Shown piece after piece: positions 1 through 10,114 of a DNA stretch of 64,000 nucleotides. Source of the stretch: Mycobacterium simulans (GTDB taxonomy: Bacteria > Actinomycetota > Actinomycetes > Mycobacteriales > Mycobacteriaceae). The stretch lies in contig NZ_OCVX01000003.1 of assembly GCF_900232995.1 (NCBI RefSeq), forward strand, positions 374,760-438,759, written 5' to 3'. Each line of letters starts with the position of its first letter. Position 1 is the first letter of the stretch. The translations under genes and the position numbers were made by a program. Under the pieces are notes generated by a model. That model was not told where the DNA came from. It did no database searches and was given only the letters and a program-made list of their open reading frames with translations.

Positions 1-1
1 C

Positions 2-1795
2 GGGGCCGGTGGTGGCGGCGGTGAGGCGCGCAACCATGGCACCGGGAACGCCATCGGTGGGGCCGGCGCGGACGGCACCAGCGGTGGTGCCACCGGGGTC
101 GGCGGGGTCGGCGGAGATGGCGGGCTCGCGAGTATCTCGAACAGCGATTCGCTGGCTACTGCCACCGGCGGACAGGGTGGGGCCGGTGGTGCTGGCACCA
201 CCGGCGGTAACGGCGGGGCTGGTGGGAGCGTCAAACACTCCGGACTCGGAAATCTCGCCGCCGGTACGGGCGGCGCTGGCGGCGCCGGCGACGTGGACGG
301 CGGTCGCGGTGGAATTGGTGGGACGGCGATCATCGAGAACCTGAACTCGACGGCTGACGCCGCTGGTGCGGCCGGCGGAGCAGGCGGCACCGGCACCACC
401 GGCATCGGCGGGGAGGGCGGCGTCGGCGGTGTTGGCATCACCAAGGGAACGGGAAGCGCCATCGGCGGCGACGGCGGGCTCGGCGGCGACGGCGCGGCCG
501 GCGGGCACGGCGGTCGGGGCGGTGATGCGTTCAACCAAGGAACCGGAACGGCCACCGGAGGCCTCGGCGCGGCAGGAGGCAGCGCCACCACGGCCGACGG
601 CGGTGATGGCGGCCGCGGCGGTGCCGCGGTGGTCGCCGGCAAGGCCGGGACGCCCGACGCCTTCGGCGGCGCCGGCGGTGCAGGCGGCACCGGCGGCACC
701 GCGGGTATCGGCGGAGAGGGCGGCCGCGGAGGCGACGCGCAGACCGTGGCAGCCGGGAACGCGTTCGGCGGCACCGGTGGGGCCGGCGGCGGCGGCGAGG
801 CCGGAGGCGGCGCCGGCGGCGATGGCGGTGCGGCGTTTGCGTTCAACTTCTTCGGAGACGGAACCGGAAGCGCTACCGGCGGCGCCGGCGGAGCAGGCGG
901 CACGGGCAGCAATGGGACCGGCGGGGGCGGCGGCACCGGCGGCGTCGGGGTGGTCGATCAGGGCACAGCTACGGGTACCACTACGGGAGGCGTCGGCGGC
1001 CAGGGCGGCGACGGAACAATTGGCGGGTCCGGCGGGACCGGAGGTTCGACCGTGAACTTCGGAACCGGCGACGCTATCGGTGGCGTTGGCGGAGCTGGCG
1101 GTTCGGGCAGCGCCGGTGCAGGCGGGGACGGCGGCGACGGCGGCTTCGCGGAAAGCCGTACGGACACCGGCGGCGGCAGCGCCGCTACCGCTACCGGGGC
1201 CGGCGGGTTCGGCGGGGCCGGTGGCAGCGGCACAGACGGCGGGGCCGGAGGCGCCGGCGGTACGGCGTACAACGAAGGAGCCGGACGCACGTTTGGCGGC
1301 GATGGCGGCAAGGGCGGCACCGCTACCAGCGGCATCGGCGGCGAAGGTGGTGTCGGCGGCAGCGCGACCGTCCTCAACGAGGGCTCGACGGCTGAGGTCG
1401 TCGGCGGCAACGGTGGCGCTGGTGGGGCCGGGCCCAGCGGTGGCAACGGCGGCATTGGCGGTACGGCGGTGAACTACGGAGCCGGAAGCACTACCGCTGG
1501 CGATGGCGGCGATGGCGGCGCCCCTGGCACCGCTGGCGGCACAGGCGGCAAGGGCGGGGACGGCGGCTTCGCGTCTATCGAGAACGCCGCCTCTGCGTCG
1601 ACCGCGACCGGCGGCGACGGGGGCAGCGGCGGCAGCGGTTCGGAACCCTTCAGCAACGGCGGCGACGGCGGCAACGGCGGCAACGGCAACCACGTCGGCT
1701 CACCTGCTCTGGCCAGCGGCGGCGCCGCCGGCTTGGCGGGAACGGGTGGACCGGGCGGTACTGACGGCGTACCCGGAGCCGGCGGAACACCATGA
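2..1795 (+). CDS. PE_PGRS family protein, C-terminal part (gene runs off the left edge)
   Basis: The frame is open from the window edge to a TGA at 1793-1795, about 597 codons, and is almost entirely Gly/Ala-rich. Runs of GGxGG and GGAGG units are broken by short non-Gly insets such as NEGAGRTFGG, which is the PGRS architecture of mycobacterial PE_PGRS proteins. The defining N-terminal PE domain (about 100 residues) would lie upstream and is not visible. These proteins are usually exported by type VII secretion and are surface-associated or surface-exposed. The gene is convergent with the mmpL gene, 63 bp away. H37Rv has no PE_PGRS gene at this position that I recall. Family call is firm; orthologue unknown. 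Confidence 0.85.
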   Translation, partial: GAGGGGGEARNHGTGNAIGGAGADGTSGGATGVGGVGGDGGLASISNSDSLATATGGQGGAGGAGTTGGNGGAGGSVKHSGLGNLAAGTGGAGGAGDVDGGRGGIGGTAIIENLNSTADAAGAAGGAGGTGTTGIGGEGGVGGVGITKGTGSAIGGDGGLGGDGAAGGHGGRGGDAFNQGTGTATGGLGAAGGSATTADGGDGGRGGAAVVAGKAGTPDAFGGAGGAGGTGGTAGIGGEGGRGGDAQTVAAGNAFGGTGGAGGGGEAGGGAGGDGGAAFAFNFFGDGTGSATGGAGGAGGTGSNGTGGGGGTGGVGVVDQGTATGTTTGGVGGQGGDGTIGGSGGTGGSTVNFGTGDAIGGVGGAGGSGSAGAGGDGGDGGFAESRTDTGGGSAATATGAGGFGGAGGSGTDGGAGGAGGTAYNEGAGRTFGGDGGKGGTATSGIGGEGGVGGSATVLNEGSTAEVVGGNGGAGGAGPSGGNGGIGGTAVNYGAGSTTAGDGGDGGAPGTAGGTGGKGGDGGFASIENAASASTATGGDGGSGGSGSEPFSNGGDGGNGGNGNHVGSPALASGGAAGLAGTGGPGGTDGVPGAGGTP

Positions 1796-1858
1796 CGAGT
1801 CCCCGGCCTCGAGATCGAGGACGAACTCAGGTCCTTCGGTGAGCGTGCACGTCGGGAT

Positions 1859-4771
1859 TCACACCAGATCGACTCGCGAAGCCGGCGATTTACCGTTAGC
1901 GGGCGGCAACAACAGGGCACGAACCAAACGGCGTGGTCCGGCGGAGCGAAGCATCCGGCTCGCTGGGCGCGGACGCACCCGTTGCGGCCACCAGAACCAG
2001 CGTCCGAGCAACGCGGCGATCGACGGCGTCATGAACGAGCGCACGATCAGGGTGTCGAACAGCAAGCCAAGGCCGATGGTCGTACCGATCTGACCAATAA
2101 TCCGCAAGTCGCTGAACACAAAGAGGGACATGGTGACGGCGAACACCATGCCGGCGGCTGTTACTACTCCCCCGGTGCCCGCCATGGCCCGGATGATTCC
2201 CGTATTCAAACCGGCGCCAATTTCCTCTTTGAGCCGGGACACCAGCAACAAGTTGTAGTCGGATCCCACCGCCAAGAGCAGGATGACCGACATCGCCAAC
2301 ACCATCCAGTACAACTCGATGCCGAGAATGTCCTCCCAGACCAGCACAGAAAGCCCGAAAGAAGCGCCCATTGAAAGCAACACGGTCCCCACAATGACCA
2401 CCGCGGCGACGATACTTCGGGTGATGATCATCATGATGATCAAAATCAAACTGATCGCAGCTATGCCCGCGATCAGCAGGTCGTATACAGCGCCCTGTTG
2501 AATGTCCTTGAATGTGGCGGCGGTGCCACCCATATAGATGGCGGCTCCCTGCAAGGGTGTTCCCTTTATGGCCTCCCTTGCCGCCTGTTTGATCGGCTCG
2601 ACGCGGGATATGCCCGTCTGAGACGCCGGATCTCCTTCGAGGGCGATGATAAAGCGGGCTGCCTTGCCATCCGGGGAGAGGAACATTTTCAGGCCACGTT
2701 TGAAATCGGGGTTCTCGAAAGCCGACTGTGGCAAATAGAACGAATCGTCGATCTGGGCGGCGTCAAACACCCGGCCCATTGCGCCAGGGTCACTATTATT
2801 CGAGTCGGACGCCTTATACAACGACGAGAGTGTGCTGTGCCACACCTTGACCTGGTCCCGCATGATCTCCATCGTGTGTATCATGATCGGAATCTGCGCA
2901 CGTACTTGAGGCAATAGCGTAACGAGAATATCCAGATTTTGGACGAGATATTCAAGCTTCTCGCTCAACTGGTCGACACTATCGAACATGTCGAATATCT
3001 GCCTTATCGACCAGCAGAGGGGGATGTCGAAGCAATGTTTTTCCCAGTAGAAATAGCTGCGGATCGGCCGGAAGAAGTCCTCAAAATCTGCGAGGTGATC
3101 TCTTAAGTTATCCGTGATATTCGACATGTCATGCGTCAGATGATCCATGTGCACCGTTGTGTCAATAATCTCGCCCATCAGGCGATACATGGTATGCATC
3201 GTTGCGATAGTTGTATTCATCGCGTCTATCTCAACCAGCATGTCATCAACATGGTCTCGCATGAATTGCATTTGCTCGTTGTTCGAGACGCCCTGCATGC
3301 TGATCACGAACGGTATCGACGAGTGCTTCATGGACGTTCCCAGAGGCCGGGTTATCGCTTTGACTTGCGCGACGCCGGGGCTGTGGAAGATACCTTTGGC
3401 CACCTTGTCCAATATCAGCATGTCCACCGGATTACGCATGTCCCGATCTGACTCGATCAGCAGCACCTCGGGGTTCAGCCGGGCCTGCGAAAAGTGCCGG
3501 CCGGCAGCCGCATCCCCGACATTGGATGGCATGCTAGCCGGCATGAATTTACGCAGATCGTAAGTTGTCTTGTAACTCGGCAAAGCCAGCAGGCCAATAA
3601 GGGCGATCAAGATTGACATGGCGAAAACCGGCCCGGGCCAACGAACAATCGCCGTCCCGACTCGGCGCCACCGCCGAGTGTTCATTCTTCGCTTGGGGTC
3701 GAACAGCTTGAAATGGCTGCCGAGCGCGAGCACAGCCGGACCGAGCGTGAGCGCCGCCAAGACCGCGACAAACATGCCTATAGCGCATGGCGCGCCGAGC
3801 GTTTGAAAATAGGGCAGCCGGGCGAAGCTGAGGCAATACATGGCGCCGGCAATGGTCAGGCCCGAGCCCAAGATGACGTGGGCGGTCCCGTGGAACATCG
3901 TGTAGAAAGCGGTTTCCCGATCCTGTCCGGCGTAGCGCGCTTCGTGGTAACGGCCGAGCATGAATATCGCGTAGTCGGTGCTCGCCGCAATGGCCAGCAG
4001 CACGAGCAGGTTGGTCGCGAACGTTGAAAGATTGAAAATGTTGTTGTACGAGAGAAAGGCGATGACTCCACGGATCGCACCGAGGTCAATTCCGACCATG
4101 ACCAGGACGAGAATCATGGTAACGACGGAGCGGTAGATGAAGAGCAGCATCACGGCGATCACCAAACTGGTAATCGCGGTGACCTTAGCGATGCTTTTAT
4201 CTCCGGCCTCGGATTGATCCGCATTGAGCGCGGTCGGACCGGTGACATAGGCCTTGACCCCGCGTGGTGCCGGTGTGGTGTCCACAATATGCCGCACCGC
4301 GGCTACCGACTTGTATGCTGCCGTTTCATTGTCGCCGACGAGATAGACCACGACATAGGCGGCTTTATCATCGCTGCTTTGCGAGCCCGCCGCCGTCAAC
4401 GGGTCCCCCCAAAAGTCTTGGATATGCGCAACATGCCGGGTATCGGCGGAAAGCCGCTTCATCAGGTCGCTATAAAAGCGATGAGCATCGTCACCGAGTT
4501 GCTGTTCGCCTTCCAGCACAATGGTCACAGCATTATCGGAGTCAAACTCACCGAAAACCTGGCCAACATGCCTTACCGCCTGAATCGATGCGGCATCCTT
4601 CGGACTCATCGATACCGAATGCGCTTTTCCGACCACTTCCAGTTGCGGTACAGCGATGTTGAGGATGGCGGTGAGCCCCACCCAGAGCAGGACGATCGGC
4701 ACGGCGAACCGTTTGATCATCCGCGGGAGGAGAGGCGGCTCGGACTGCGGCGCGGCGTCGGTTTCGCTCAT
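1859..4771 (-). CDS. MmpL-family RND lipid/siderophore transporter (MmpL2/4/5 type)
   Basis: The protein has 970 residues, the usual length of the MmpL4/MmpL5 class. A first membrane helix lies near residues 21-40, followed by a periplasmic domain, then helix bundles at about 197-350 and 765-915. The proton-relay Asp-Tyr pairs are visible as STDY (D266-Y267) and GSDY (D838-Y839). Residues about 500-660 form the long periplasmic hairpin typical of MmpL4/5, with a conserved HCFDIPLCW cysteine pair (C580, C586). The start ATG overlaps the mmpS stop by 4 bp (ATGA), so the pair is translationally coupled. H37Rv carries mmpS2-mmpL2 near serB1 in the matching orientation, but the orthologue cannot be decided by eye. 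The substrate is unknown; the neighbouring UDP-xylose genes suggest a glycolipid (inference). Confidence 0.93.
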   Translation of the reverse strand: MSETDAAPQSEPPLLPRMIKRFAVPIVLLWVGLTAILNIAVPQLEVVGKAHSVSMSPKDAASIQAVRHVGQVFGEFDSDNAVTIVLEGEQQLGDDAHRFYSDLMKRLSADTRHVAHIQDFWGDPLTAAGSQSSDDKAAYVVVYLVGDNETAAYKSVAAVRHIVDTTPAPRGVKAYVTGPTALNADQSEAGDKSIAKVTAITSLVIAVMLLFIYRSVVTMILVLVMVGIDLGAIRGVIAFLSYNNIFNLSTFATNLLVLLAIAASTDYAIFMLGRYHEARYAGQDRETAFYTMFHGTAHVILGSGLTIAGAMYCLSFARLPYFQTLGAPCAIGMFVAVLAALTLGPAVLALGSHFKLFDPKRRMNTRRWRRVGTAIVRWPGPVFAMSILIALIGLLALPSYKTTYDLRKFMPASMPSNVGDAAAGRHFSQARLNPEVLLIESDRDMRNPVDMLILDKVAKGIFHSPGVAQVKAITRPLGTSMKHSSIPFVISMQGVSNNEQMQFMRDHVDDMLVEIDAMNTTIATMHTMYRLMGEIIDTTVHMDHLTHDMSNITDNLRDHLADFEDFFRPIRSYFYWEKHCFDIPLCWSIRQIFDMFDSVDQLSEKLEYLVQNLDILVTLLPQVRAQIPIMIHTMEIMRDQVKVWHSTLSSLYKASDSNNSDPGAMGRVFDAAQIDDSFYLPQSAFENPDFKRGLKMFLSPDGKAARFIIALEGDPASQTGISRVEPIKQAAREAIKGTPLQGAAIYMGGTAATFKDIQQGAVYDLLIAGIAAISLILIIMMIITRSIVAAVVIVGTVLLSMGASFGLSVLVWEDILGIELYWMVLAMSVILLLAVGSDYNLLLVSRLKEEIGAGLNTGIIRAMAGTGGVVTAAGMVFAVTMSLFVFSDLRIIGQIGTTIGLGLLFDTLIVRSFMTPSIAALLGRWFWWPQRVRPRPASRMLRSAGPRRLVRALLLPPANGKSPASRVDLV

Positions 4772-5205
4772 GCGGCTGTCACCTGACAGACGGTCAGGGC
4801 TTTGAGTCCGGTCTCAGTCTTTTCGTCCTTGACGACACCGTTGACGAGGATCCGGCAGCTGAGCACGTCGCCGTTGCTCTGCGCCAATAGGTTGACACTG
4901 ACCGCGGGAAGCGGCGTCGAAAATGTTTCGGACCACGGAAGGGGTACTCCGTCGAGCTTCTTCACCCTCGCATCCGGGTCCAAGAATGAGATCTTTGCCG
5001 TCGGGGCGGCGCCAAAGACTTCATAGGTCACGATCTTCGGGTTGAACTGTGGGGCATCGTCATCGGCCTTGACCCTGGCTACGGGTTGCTCATGAACGCC
5101 GAAGATTCGGTGCAGCCGATAGATAGTGGACCCCGCGACGACGGTAACAGCGACGATGGCCAGCAGTAGCCATATTCGTTTCACAATGCCAGTAACCCGA
5201 ATCAT
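4768..5205 (-). CDS. MmpS-family periplasmic accessory protein
   Basis: MmpS proteins are small membrane-anchored partners of MmpL transporters with a periplasmic beta-sandwich. This one has about 145 residues: a single N-terminal membrane helix, an [12 protein letters not shown] strand region typical of the family, and two cysteines about 23 residues apart in the C-terminal half that could form a disulphide. I chose the ATG at 5205 because AAGG lies five bases upstream; a GTG two codons earlier (5211) is possible. The stop overlaps the mmpL start by 4 bp. The gene is preceded by 295 bp without a gene, so it probably has its own promoter although UDP-glucose dehydrogenase lies upstream on the same strand. 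Confidence 0.92.
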   Translation of the reverse strand: MIRVTGIVKRIWLLLAIVAVTVVAGSTIYRLHRIFGVHEQPVARVKADDDAPQFNPKIVTYEVFGAAPTAKISFLDPDARVKKLDGVPLPWSETFSTPLPAVSVNLLAQSNGDVLSCRILVNGVVKDEKTETGLKALTVCQVTAA

Positions 5206-5500
5206 CCTCACCTTCGTGTTCCGCCACCGGTAACTGCCTGCTCGATCGGCTCCGCCAGCCAGTGCTCGGCCTCTCGCCGAGATCGGCTGGACGTGCCGAT
5301 CGCTCGACCCTGTATCTCCCGAAGATCTCCAATTTGCGTATTAGCCTGACGTCTTATTGCGCTAGCACGTAGACGCTACCGCTGACGCGGTAAGCATCGC
5401 TAACCATTTCGAAATTCGAATAGATCTCGTTACGGGCTCGCGCACGATCGGCACCCCAGGTGATCCCCGCTCCGGTACTGCTCTGGCGCGGATCGCACCA

Positions 5501-6802
5501 TCACTCGCATGACCGTCCGACCCCGATCCATCGCAAACCGGCCTCGGTGAGGATATCGGGATCTAGCAGGTTGCGGCTGTCGACCACAGCACGCCGTGTC
5601 CCCCCGGCGGCCACCCGTGACCACTCCAATTTCCGGAATTCCGGCCACTCGGTAAGTACAACCAACACCGCCGCATCCTCGCAGGCGTCGTAGGCCGACT
5701 TGACTATGGTCAGAGCGTTCGTCCAGCCCGGCGCCGGCGTTGCCACGGTGGGATCGTAGGCCCGCACCACCGCTCCTTCGGCGACCAAGCCGTCGACAAC
5801 GGCGAGTGCGGGTGAATCTCGTAGGTCGTCGGTACCCGCCTTAAAGGTCAGCCCAAGAACTCCGATCGCGGATCCCGTCAGGACGCCGCCGGCTGCCTCG
5901 CGTATTTTGTCCACCACCAACCGGGATTGCCGGGCATTCGTCTCGATCGCCGCATCCAGCAGCGAGAACGGCATCGCGACCGACCGCGCCATGTGACGCA
6001 GGGCGGCGGTGTCCTTGGGTAGACATGAACCGCCCCAGCCGGGCCCCGGATTGAAGTATCCGACACCAATCCGCGCGTCGCGCCCGACTGCATCGAGAAC
6101 CGCCACGCCGTCGGCGTCTAGGACCTCGGCCAGTTCGGCCATCGCATTCGCGTAGGACAGCTTCAAGGCCAGGAAACAATTGGCCGCGTATTTAGTCAGC
6201 TCCGCGGTGGGCGGGTCAGTGACTACGACGTCACTATTGATCCCGTCGTAGAGGGCGAGCACCCGCTCCGCCGCTCGCGAATCGTCGGCACCTATGACGA
6301 TCCGGGACGGGTGGAAGAAATCGAAGACCGCGGTGCCTTCGCTCAGGAATTCCGGATTGCTCACCACTGCGATATCCGGGCGGTCGATCAGCGCCGCGAT
6401 GCGCCGTGTCGTGCCGACCGGCACCGTCGATTTGGCCACAACGGCACATCCGCTGGGCAACAACGGACCCAATTCGCGCACCACAACCCACACCGCGGAC
6501 AGGTCCGCGGCACCGTCGTCCCCGAGCGGGGTCGGCAGGCACAGGATCACGTATCCAGCGTCGGCGATTGCCACTGCCAGATCGCTCCGGAATCGCAGAT
6601 GGCCCAACGAGACACCCTGTTGAACCAGTTCCGGCAGGCCCTGTTCGACAATCGGCACCATCCCGGTTGTTAACGCGGCGACTTTCGCCTCGTCGATGTC
6701 GACGCAATCGACGGTATGACCCAACGATGCCAGGCACGCCGCAGTTGTGAGACCCACATAGCCGGCACCGACAACCACAACCTTGTCGCTGACGTTAGAC
6801 AT
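5501..6802 (-). CDS. UDP-glucose 6-dehydrogenase
   Basis: The enzyme oxidises UDP-glucose to UDP-glucuronate with two NAD+. The 433-residue protein shows the N-terminal Rossmann motif GAGYVG (12-17), the STVPVGTT segment (125-132), the central Lys in ELTKYAAN (K204), the catalytic-cysteine motif GPGWGGSCLPKD (C260) and FKAGTDDLRDSP (320-331), so all key residues are present. It lies 77 bp downstream of a UDP-xylose synthase on the same strand, and the two steps are consecutive: UDP-glucose to UDP-glucuronate to UDP-xylose. M. tuberculosis has a related enzyme (UdgA, Rv0322) elsewhere; I recall no copy at this position in H37Rv, so this is probably an extra locus. Confidence 0.95.
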   Translation of the reverse strand: MSNVSDKVVVVGAGYVGLTTAACLASLGHTVDCVDIDEAKVAALTTGMVPIVEQGLPELVQQGVSLGHLRFRSDLAVAIADAGYVILCLPTPLGDDGAADLSAVWVVVRELGPLLPSGCAVVAKSTVPVGTTRRIAALIDRPDIAVVSNPEFLSEGTAVFDFFHPSRIVIGADDSRAAERVLALYDGINSDVVVTDPPTAELTKYAANCFLALKLSYANAMAELAEVLDADGVAVLDAVGRDARIGVGYFNPGPGWGGSCLPKDTAALRHMARSVAMPFSLLDAAIETNARQSRLVVDKIREAAGGVLTGSAIGVLGLTFKAGTDDLRDSPALAVVDGLVAEGAVVRAYDPTVATPAPGWTNALTIVKSAYDACEDAAVLVVLTEWPEFRKLEWSRVAAGGTRRAVVDSRNLLDPDILTEAGLRWIGVGRSCE

Positions 6803-6879
6803 GATGCTGATCTATGCAGGATTGCTGATATGGCCAGCGCACGAAGCCCGCCTCTGAACCGTTACCAACCATCGTCGGA

Positions 6880-7848
6880 TTACTTCGCAATTCGCACTGA
6901 CGATTGAAACCAGTCAAGAGTGCGGCTCAAGCCCTCACGGAGCCCAATTTCCGGACTCCAGTTCAAGAGTTCGCGCGCCCGGGAAAGCTCGGGGCAACGC
7001 TGTGTCGGATCATCGATCGGCAACGGCCGGTGCACGACTGAGGCTCCAATGCCGGTGATGTCGCAGATCAGCGTGGCAAGTTCGGCGATGGTGGTCTCTT
7101 CCTGATTGCCGAGATTGACGGGACCCAGTTCGCCAGAAAGACGCGCGAAATCCAGAATCCCCTGGGTCATGTCATCGACATAGCAGAAAGACCGGGTCTG
7201 CTCGCCGTCGCCGTAGATAGTCAACGAGGCACTCGACAGCGCCTGCCATACAAAATTCGACACGACCCGTCCGTCGCCAGGCCGCAGCCTGGGGCCGTAG
7301 GTGTTGAAGATTCGCACTATGCCACCGTCCAGCCCGTTGGCCCGGACGTGGGCTGCAATCAGCGCCTCCGCGTATCGTTTCGACTCGTCGTAGACACTGC
7401 GAGGGCCAATCGGGTTCACATTGCCCCAGTACTCCTCCGACTGTGGATGCATAAGCGGGTCGCCGTACACCTCGCTCGTGGAGGCGTGCACCAGCCTGGC
7501 GCCCTTCTCGAGCGCCAAATCGATTACCTTCTGGGTACCGACCGAACCTGTATGCAGCGTTTCGATCGGCCGCTTCAGATACTGCGGAGGCGACGCCACA
7601 CACGCGAAGTTCAGGATGAGATCGACGGGACCTTCCACCGTCCAGTCAGAGCAGACGTTGGTCACCATCATCTCGAGATAGGGACGACCCAGATGTTTCG
7701 TGAGATTCTGCGGCGAACCCGTCGATAAATCGTCAATCACTACCACTTGCCAGGAGTCCAGAACAAGCGCATCCACAAGATGGGAACCCAGGAATCCTGC
7801 CCCACCGGTCACTACGGCACGCCGATTGATCGATTCAGCTTTCGGCAT
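6880..7848 (-). CDS. UDP-glucuronate decarboxylase (UDP-xylose synthase)
   Basis: Extended short-chain dehydrogenase of 322 residues. The NAD-binding motif GGAGFLG is at 15-21 and the active site has TSE (124-126) and YxxxK (Y153, K157). The block YGDPLMHPQSEEYWGNVNP (128-146), followed by IGPRSVYDE, is the signature that separates UDP-xylose synthases from UDP-glucose epimerases. It converts UDP-glucuronate to UDP-xylose and CO2, using the product of the adjacent dehydrogenase. It is the first gene of the minus-strand run UXS, UGD, mmpS, mmpL. Together these suggest synthesis of a xylosyl donor for an exported glycoconjugate. No glycosyltransferase lies nearby, so the acceptor is unknown. 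Confidence 0.94.
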   Translation of the reverse strand: MPKAESINRRAVVTGGAGFLGSHLVDALVLDSWQVVVIDDLSTGSPQNLTKHLGRPYLEMMVTNVCSDWTVEGPVDLILNFACVASPPQYLKRPIETLHTGSVGTQKVIDLALEKGARLVHASTSEVYGDPLMHPQSEEYWGNVNPIGPRSVYDESKRYAEALIAAHVRANGLDGGIVRIFNTYGPRLRPGDGRVVSNFVWQALSSASLTIYGDGEQTRSFCYVDDMTQGILDFARLSGELGPVNLGNQEETTIAELATLICDITGIGASVVHRPLPIDDPTQRCPELSRARELLNWSPEIGLREGLSRTLDWFQSSVRIAK

Positions 7849-8504
7849 TCGACTTCCTTCGTCAGCTATATCGGGTCGCAGAGCCGTTTCCCTCTGGCTG
7901 GGCCGGTCCCTGCTTATAGCGCAGCCTCGTCAATCGCGTCGAGTCCGGCCGTTACCCCGATCGGCGACGACCTTATGACGAAAAGCCTGCGAGTTCGCGC
8001 GCTGATTTCCACGCCGAAAGCGCGCGAGTTCCCAGATACCTCGCCCCGAATTGCGGCGCCGCAGTGTCCGCGTGCGGGTATCTACGGATGCATAAGTTAT
8101 ATACTCTCCCGGGGTACTCCCGTCAAGAGCGGTCAGCGGCCTCCACCAGGCCCGAAGTGCGCATCACGATCGAATACCAGCCATACAGCAAAATCCAAGC
8201 AAAGTCACACCCTGGGCGAGGGTTGATATCCTAGTATTCTTCCGCAGAAGTTAGTTAACTTCCGAACCTGAAATGGCGTTGGACGACCCAATTTTTGGGC
8301 TTTCTTGAGTTCTTGTCGGCATCAGTAGATGTCGGTCAACCCAGAGTGCGTCGTTGACCTTATATATGTTCGCGCGCCGCATAGGTGATTCGCACACAAA
8401 GCTGAGATGAGTTTCGCGGAAGGTCCATTAATTGTACGCCATGCTTGAGACTGATACCGAAATTGCGGCCGGGCTGCCGCCGAACGACGGCAGGACATCC
8501 TCGG
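7849..8504. other. Gene-poor, AT-richer intergenic stretch
   Basis: No supportable gene lies between the UDP-xylose synthase start and the mmpL fossil. Parts around 8220-8450 are clearly AT-richer than flanking coding sequence. The stretch should hold the minus-strand promoter for the UDP-xylose operon. It also holds a 7-bp-arm inverted repeat at 8247-8262 and a short CCCAA/TTGGG inverted repeat at 8287-8299. The short frames here have no recognisable protein motif. Confidence 0.6.
8247..8262. promoter_or_regulatory. Inverted repeat, possible operator
   Basis: GAAGTTA (8247-8253) and TAACTTC (8256-8262) are perfect inverted arms separated by GT. It lies in an AT-rich spacer between the divergent UDP-xylose operon and the MFS gene. 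Size and symmetry fit a dimeric repressor site, but no regulator gene is adjacent, so this is only a candidate. Confidence 0.35.
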
Positions 8505-8683
8505 CATCTTTGCTGTACCGGACCGTTCCGGCACGGGCGGTGATTCTTCTCCTGGCCACAGTATCCGACTACAACCTGTTGCTGATCTCGCGGCTCACAC
8601 AAAAAGCTGGAGCCGGTCTAGCTACCGGAATTCGATGGACACGCACCGCCAAAGTGGTTAGCCCAACCGAAGCGGCCTGCTGA
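8505..8683 (+). pseudogene. Fragment of an mmpL gene (second Asp-Tyr helix region)
   Basis: A short frame contains [20 protein letters not shown] followed directly by [10 protein letters not shown] and AGAGLATGI. It aligns with residues about 818-860 of the intact MmpL at 1859-4771, whose corresponding motifs are [19 protein letters not shown] and GAGLNTGI. Upstream and downstream of this core, similarity stops. No membrane bundle or full-length frame remains, so this is a remnant. It lies on the plus strand, opposite to the intact mmpL, and ends at a TGA that shares one base with the MFS start codon. An ATG at 8432 keeps the frame open, but upstream residues do not resemble MmpL. Confidence 0.75.
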
Positions 8684-10005
8684 TGGGGCTATTCGCTCAG
8701 TTCCGTAGTTTCAACTATCCGAGTCGTCTTCTGATGATCAACCAGCTCGGCATCAACATGGGGTTCTTCATGTTGATGCCCTATCTGGCGGACTACCTAA
8801 GCGGGCCACTTGGGCTGGCTGCGTGGGCGGTGGGTCTGGTGATAGGCGTGCGCCACTTTTCCCACCAGGGCATGTTCTTCGTTGGCGGCACGCTTGCCGA
8901 TCGATTTGGTTACAAACCACCGATCGTGGCCGGGTGCTTGATGCAAACTGGCGGTTTTGCGTTGCTGGTAGTCGGGCGGTCGCTGCCCAGCTTGTTAATT
9001 GCTGCGGCTGCAACGGGTTTCGCCTCAGCGCTGTTCAGTCCTGCGGTGCGCGCCTATCTCACTGCTGAGTCAGGTGACCGCAAGGTCGAGGCATTTGCGT
9101 TGTTCAACGTCTTCTATCAGGCGGGAATCTTGCTCGGACCGCTAGTTGGATCGGCACTATTGGCACTGGATTTCAGAATAGCCATCCTGGGTGCCGCGGG
9201 TGCCTTCGCAGCACTGACTGTCGCTCAGCTGACGGCACTACCCCAGCACGCAGCCGATCCGAATCCGGTAAGCGCGGAAAAGCGCTCGATCCTGCGGGAC
9301 TGGCGGACGATAGTTGGCAACCGGCATTTTCTGTGGTTCGCCGCCGCAATGACTGGGCGTTACGTGTTGTCGTCACAATTCTATTTGGCACTTCCGATCC
9401 AGGCGTCCGCCTTGGCGCCACATAACCAATCTTTCTTGGTAGCAGGAATGTTCGCGCTATCGAGCCTGATCACGATCACCATCCAGCTGCGCATCACCAG
9501 CTGGTTCGCCTCGCGGTACGAAGCCGGACGCAGCCTGGTTGTCGGGGCGACGGTGATGACAGTGGCGTTGGTGCCCCTCGCGCTTGTCCCGAACGGCCAG
9601 AGGTTCGGCACCGCGGCCGCAGTAACAGCCTTGTTAGTCACCGCGGTTTTGCTTGCCGCTGCTTCGGCGGTGATGTTTCCGTTCGAGATGCGGACCGTCG
9701 CCTTACTATCGGATGATCGGCTGTTGGCGACCCACCAGGGGTTTTACGGCACCATCATCGGAGTCGGAGTCCTTGTCGGCAATTTTGGGATCGGATCCCT
9801 GATGAGTGCGGCGCACCGCTTCAATGCCGACGAAATCATTTGGGGCACACTGGTTCTCGTGGGCTTGGTGGCCGTGGCGGGGTTGCACCGGTTGGAGAGC
9901 TACGTCAGGCCCCCGATCGCCGAGCTGACCGCGGTTCCTAGCCGTGCCGGCTTTCCATCCAACGCCGCAACCGCGAACGCGCCGACCGGACCGCAGACAG
10001 CCTAG
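8683..10005 (+). CDS. Major facilitator superfamily transporter
   Basis: The 440-residue protein has about twelve hydrophobic segments and the MFS loop 2-3 signature in GGTLADRFGYKPP (about 69-81). The N-terminus (MGLFAQFRSFNYPSRLLMIN) and overall pattern recall the M. tuberculosis Rv0037c drug-transporter-like family from memory, so this may be a relocated paralogue. The final 30 or so residues are a soluble Ala/Pro-rich tail. The ATG shares a base with the stop of the mmpL fossil, so translation may be coupled to that short frame. The substrate is unknown; proximity to the UDP-xylose/MmpL genes could mean export of a related compound, but this is unproven. Confidence 0.9.
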   Translation: MGLFAQFRSFNYPSRLLMINQLGINMGFFMLMPYLADYLSGPLGLAAWAVGLVIGVRHFSHQGMFFVGGTLADRFGYKPPIVAGCLMQTGGFALLVVGRSLPSLLIAAAATGFASALFSPAVRAYLTAESGDRKVEAFALFNVFYQAGILLGPLVGSALLALDFRIAILGAAGAFAALTVAQLTALPQHAADPNPVSAEKRSILRDWRTIVGNRHFLWFAAAMTGRYVLSSQFYLALPIQASALAPHNQSFLVAGMFALSSLITITIQLRITSWFASRYEAGRSLVVGATVMTVALVPLALVPNGQRFGTAAAVTALLVTAVLLAAASAVMFPFEMRTVALLSDDRLLATHQGFYGTIIGVGVLVGNFGIGSLMSAAHRFNADEIIWGTLVLVGLVAVAGLHRLESYVRPPIAELTAVPSRAGFPSNAATANAPTGPQTA

Positions 10006-10114
10006 ACGCTACCGAGTGTCAACCGAGCCCTGGCAGATAAACCACCTCGATGCATCTGCCGGATAGGGTTGATGCCGACGGTGGGTCCGGGCAGAGCAAT
10101 ATCGGAGGTGTGTT

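Noticed and set aside
9..1472. Several long Ala/Arg/Pro-rich frames on both strands across the PE_PGRS region
   Set aside because: They are shadows of the repetitive GGC/GGA coding sequence; only the Gly-rich frame shows PGRS structure.
5377..5392. TACCGC-TGAC-GCGGTA inverted repeat upstream of mmpS
   Set aside because: Only six-base arms in GC-rich DNA; too likely by chance to report as an operator.
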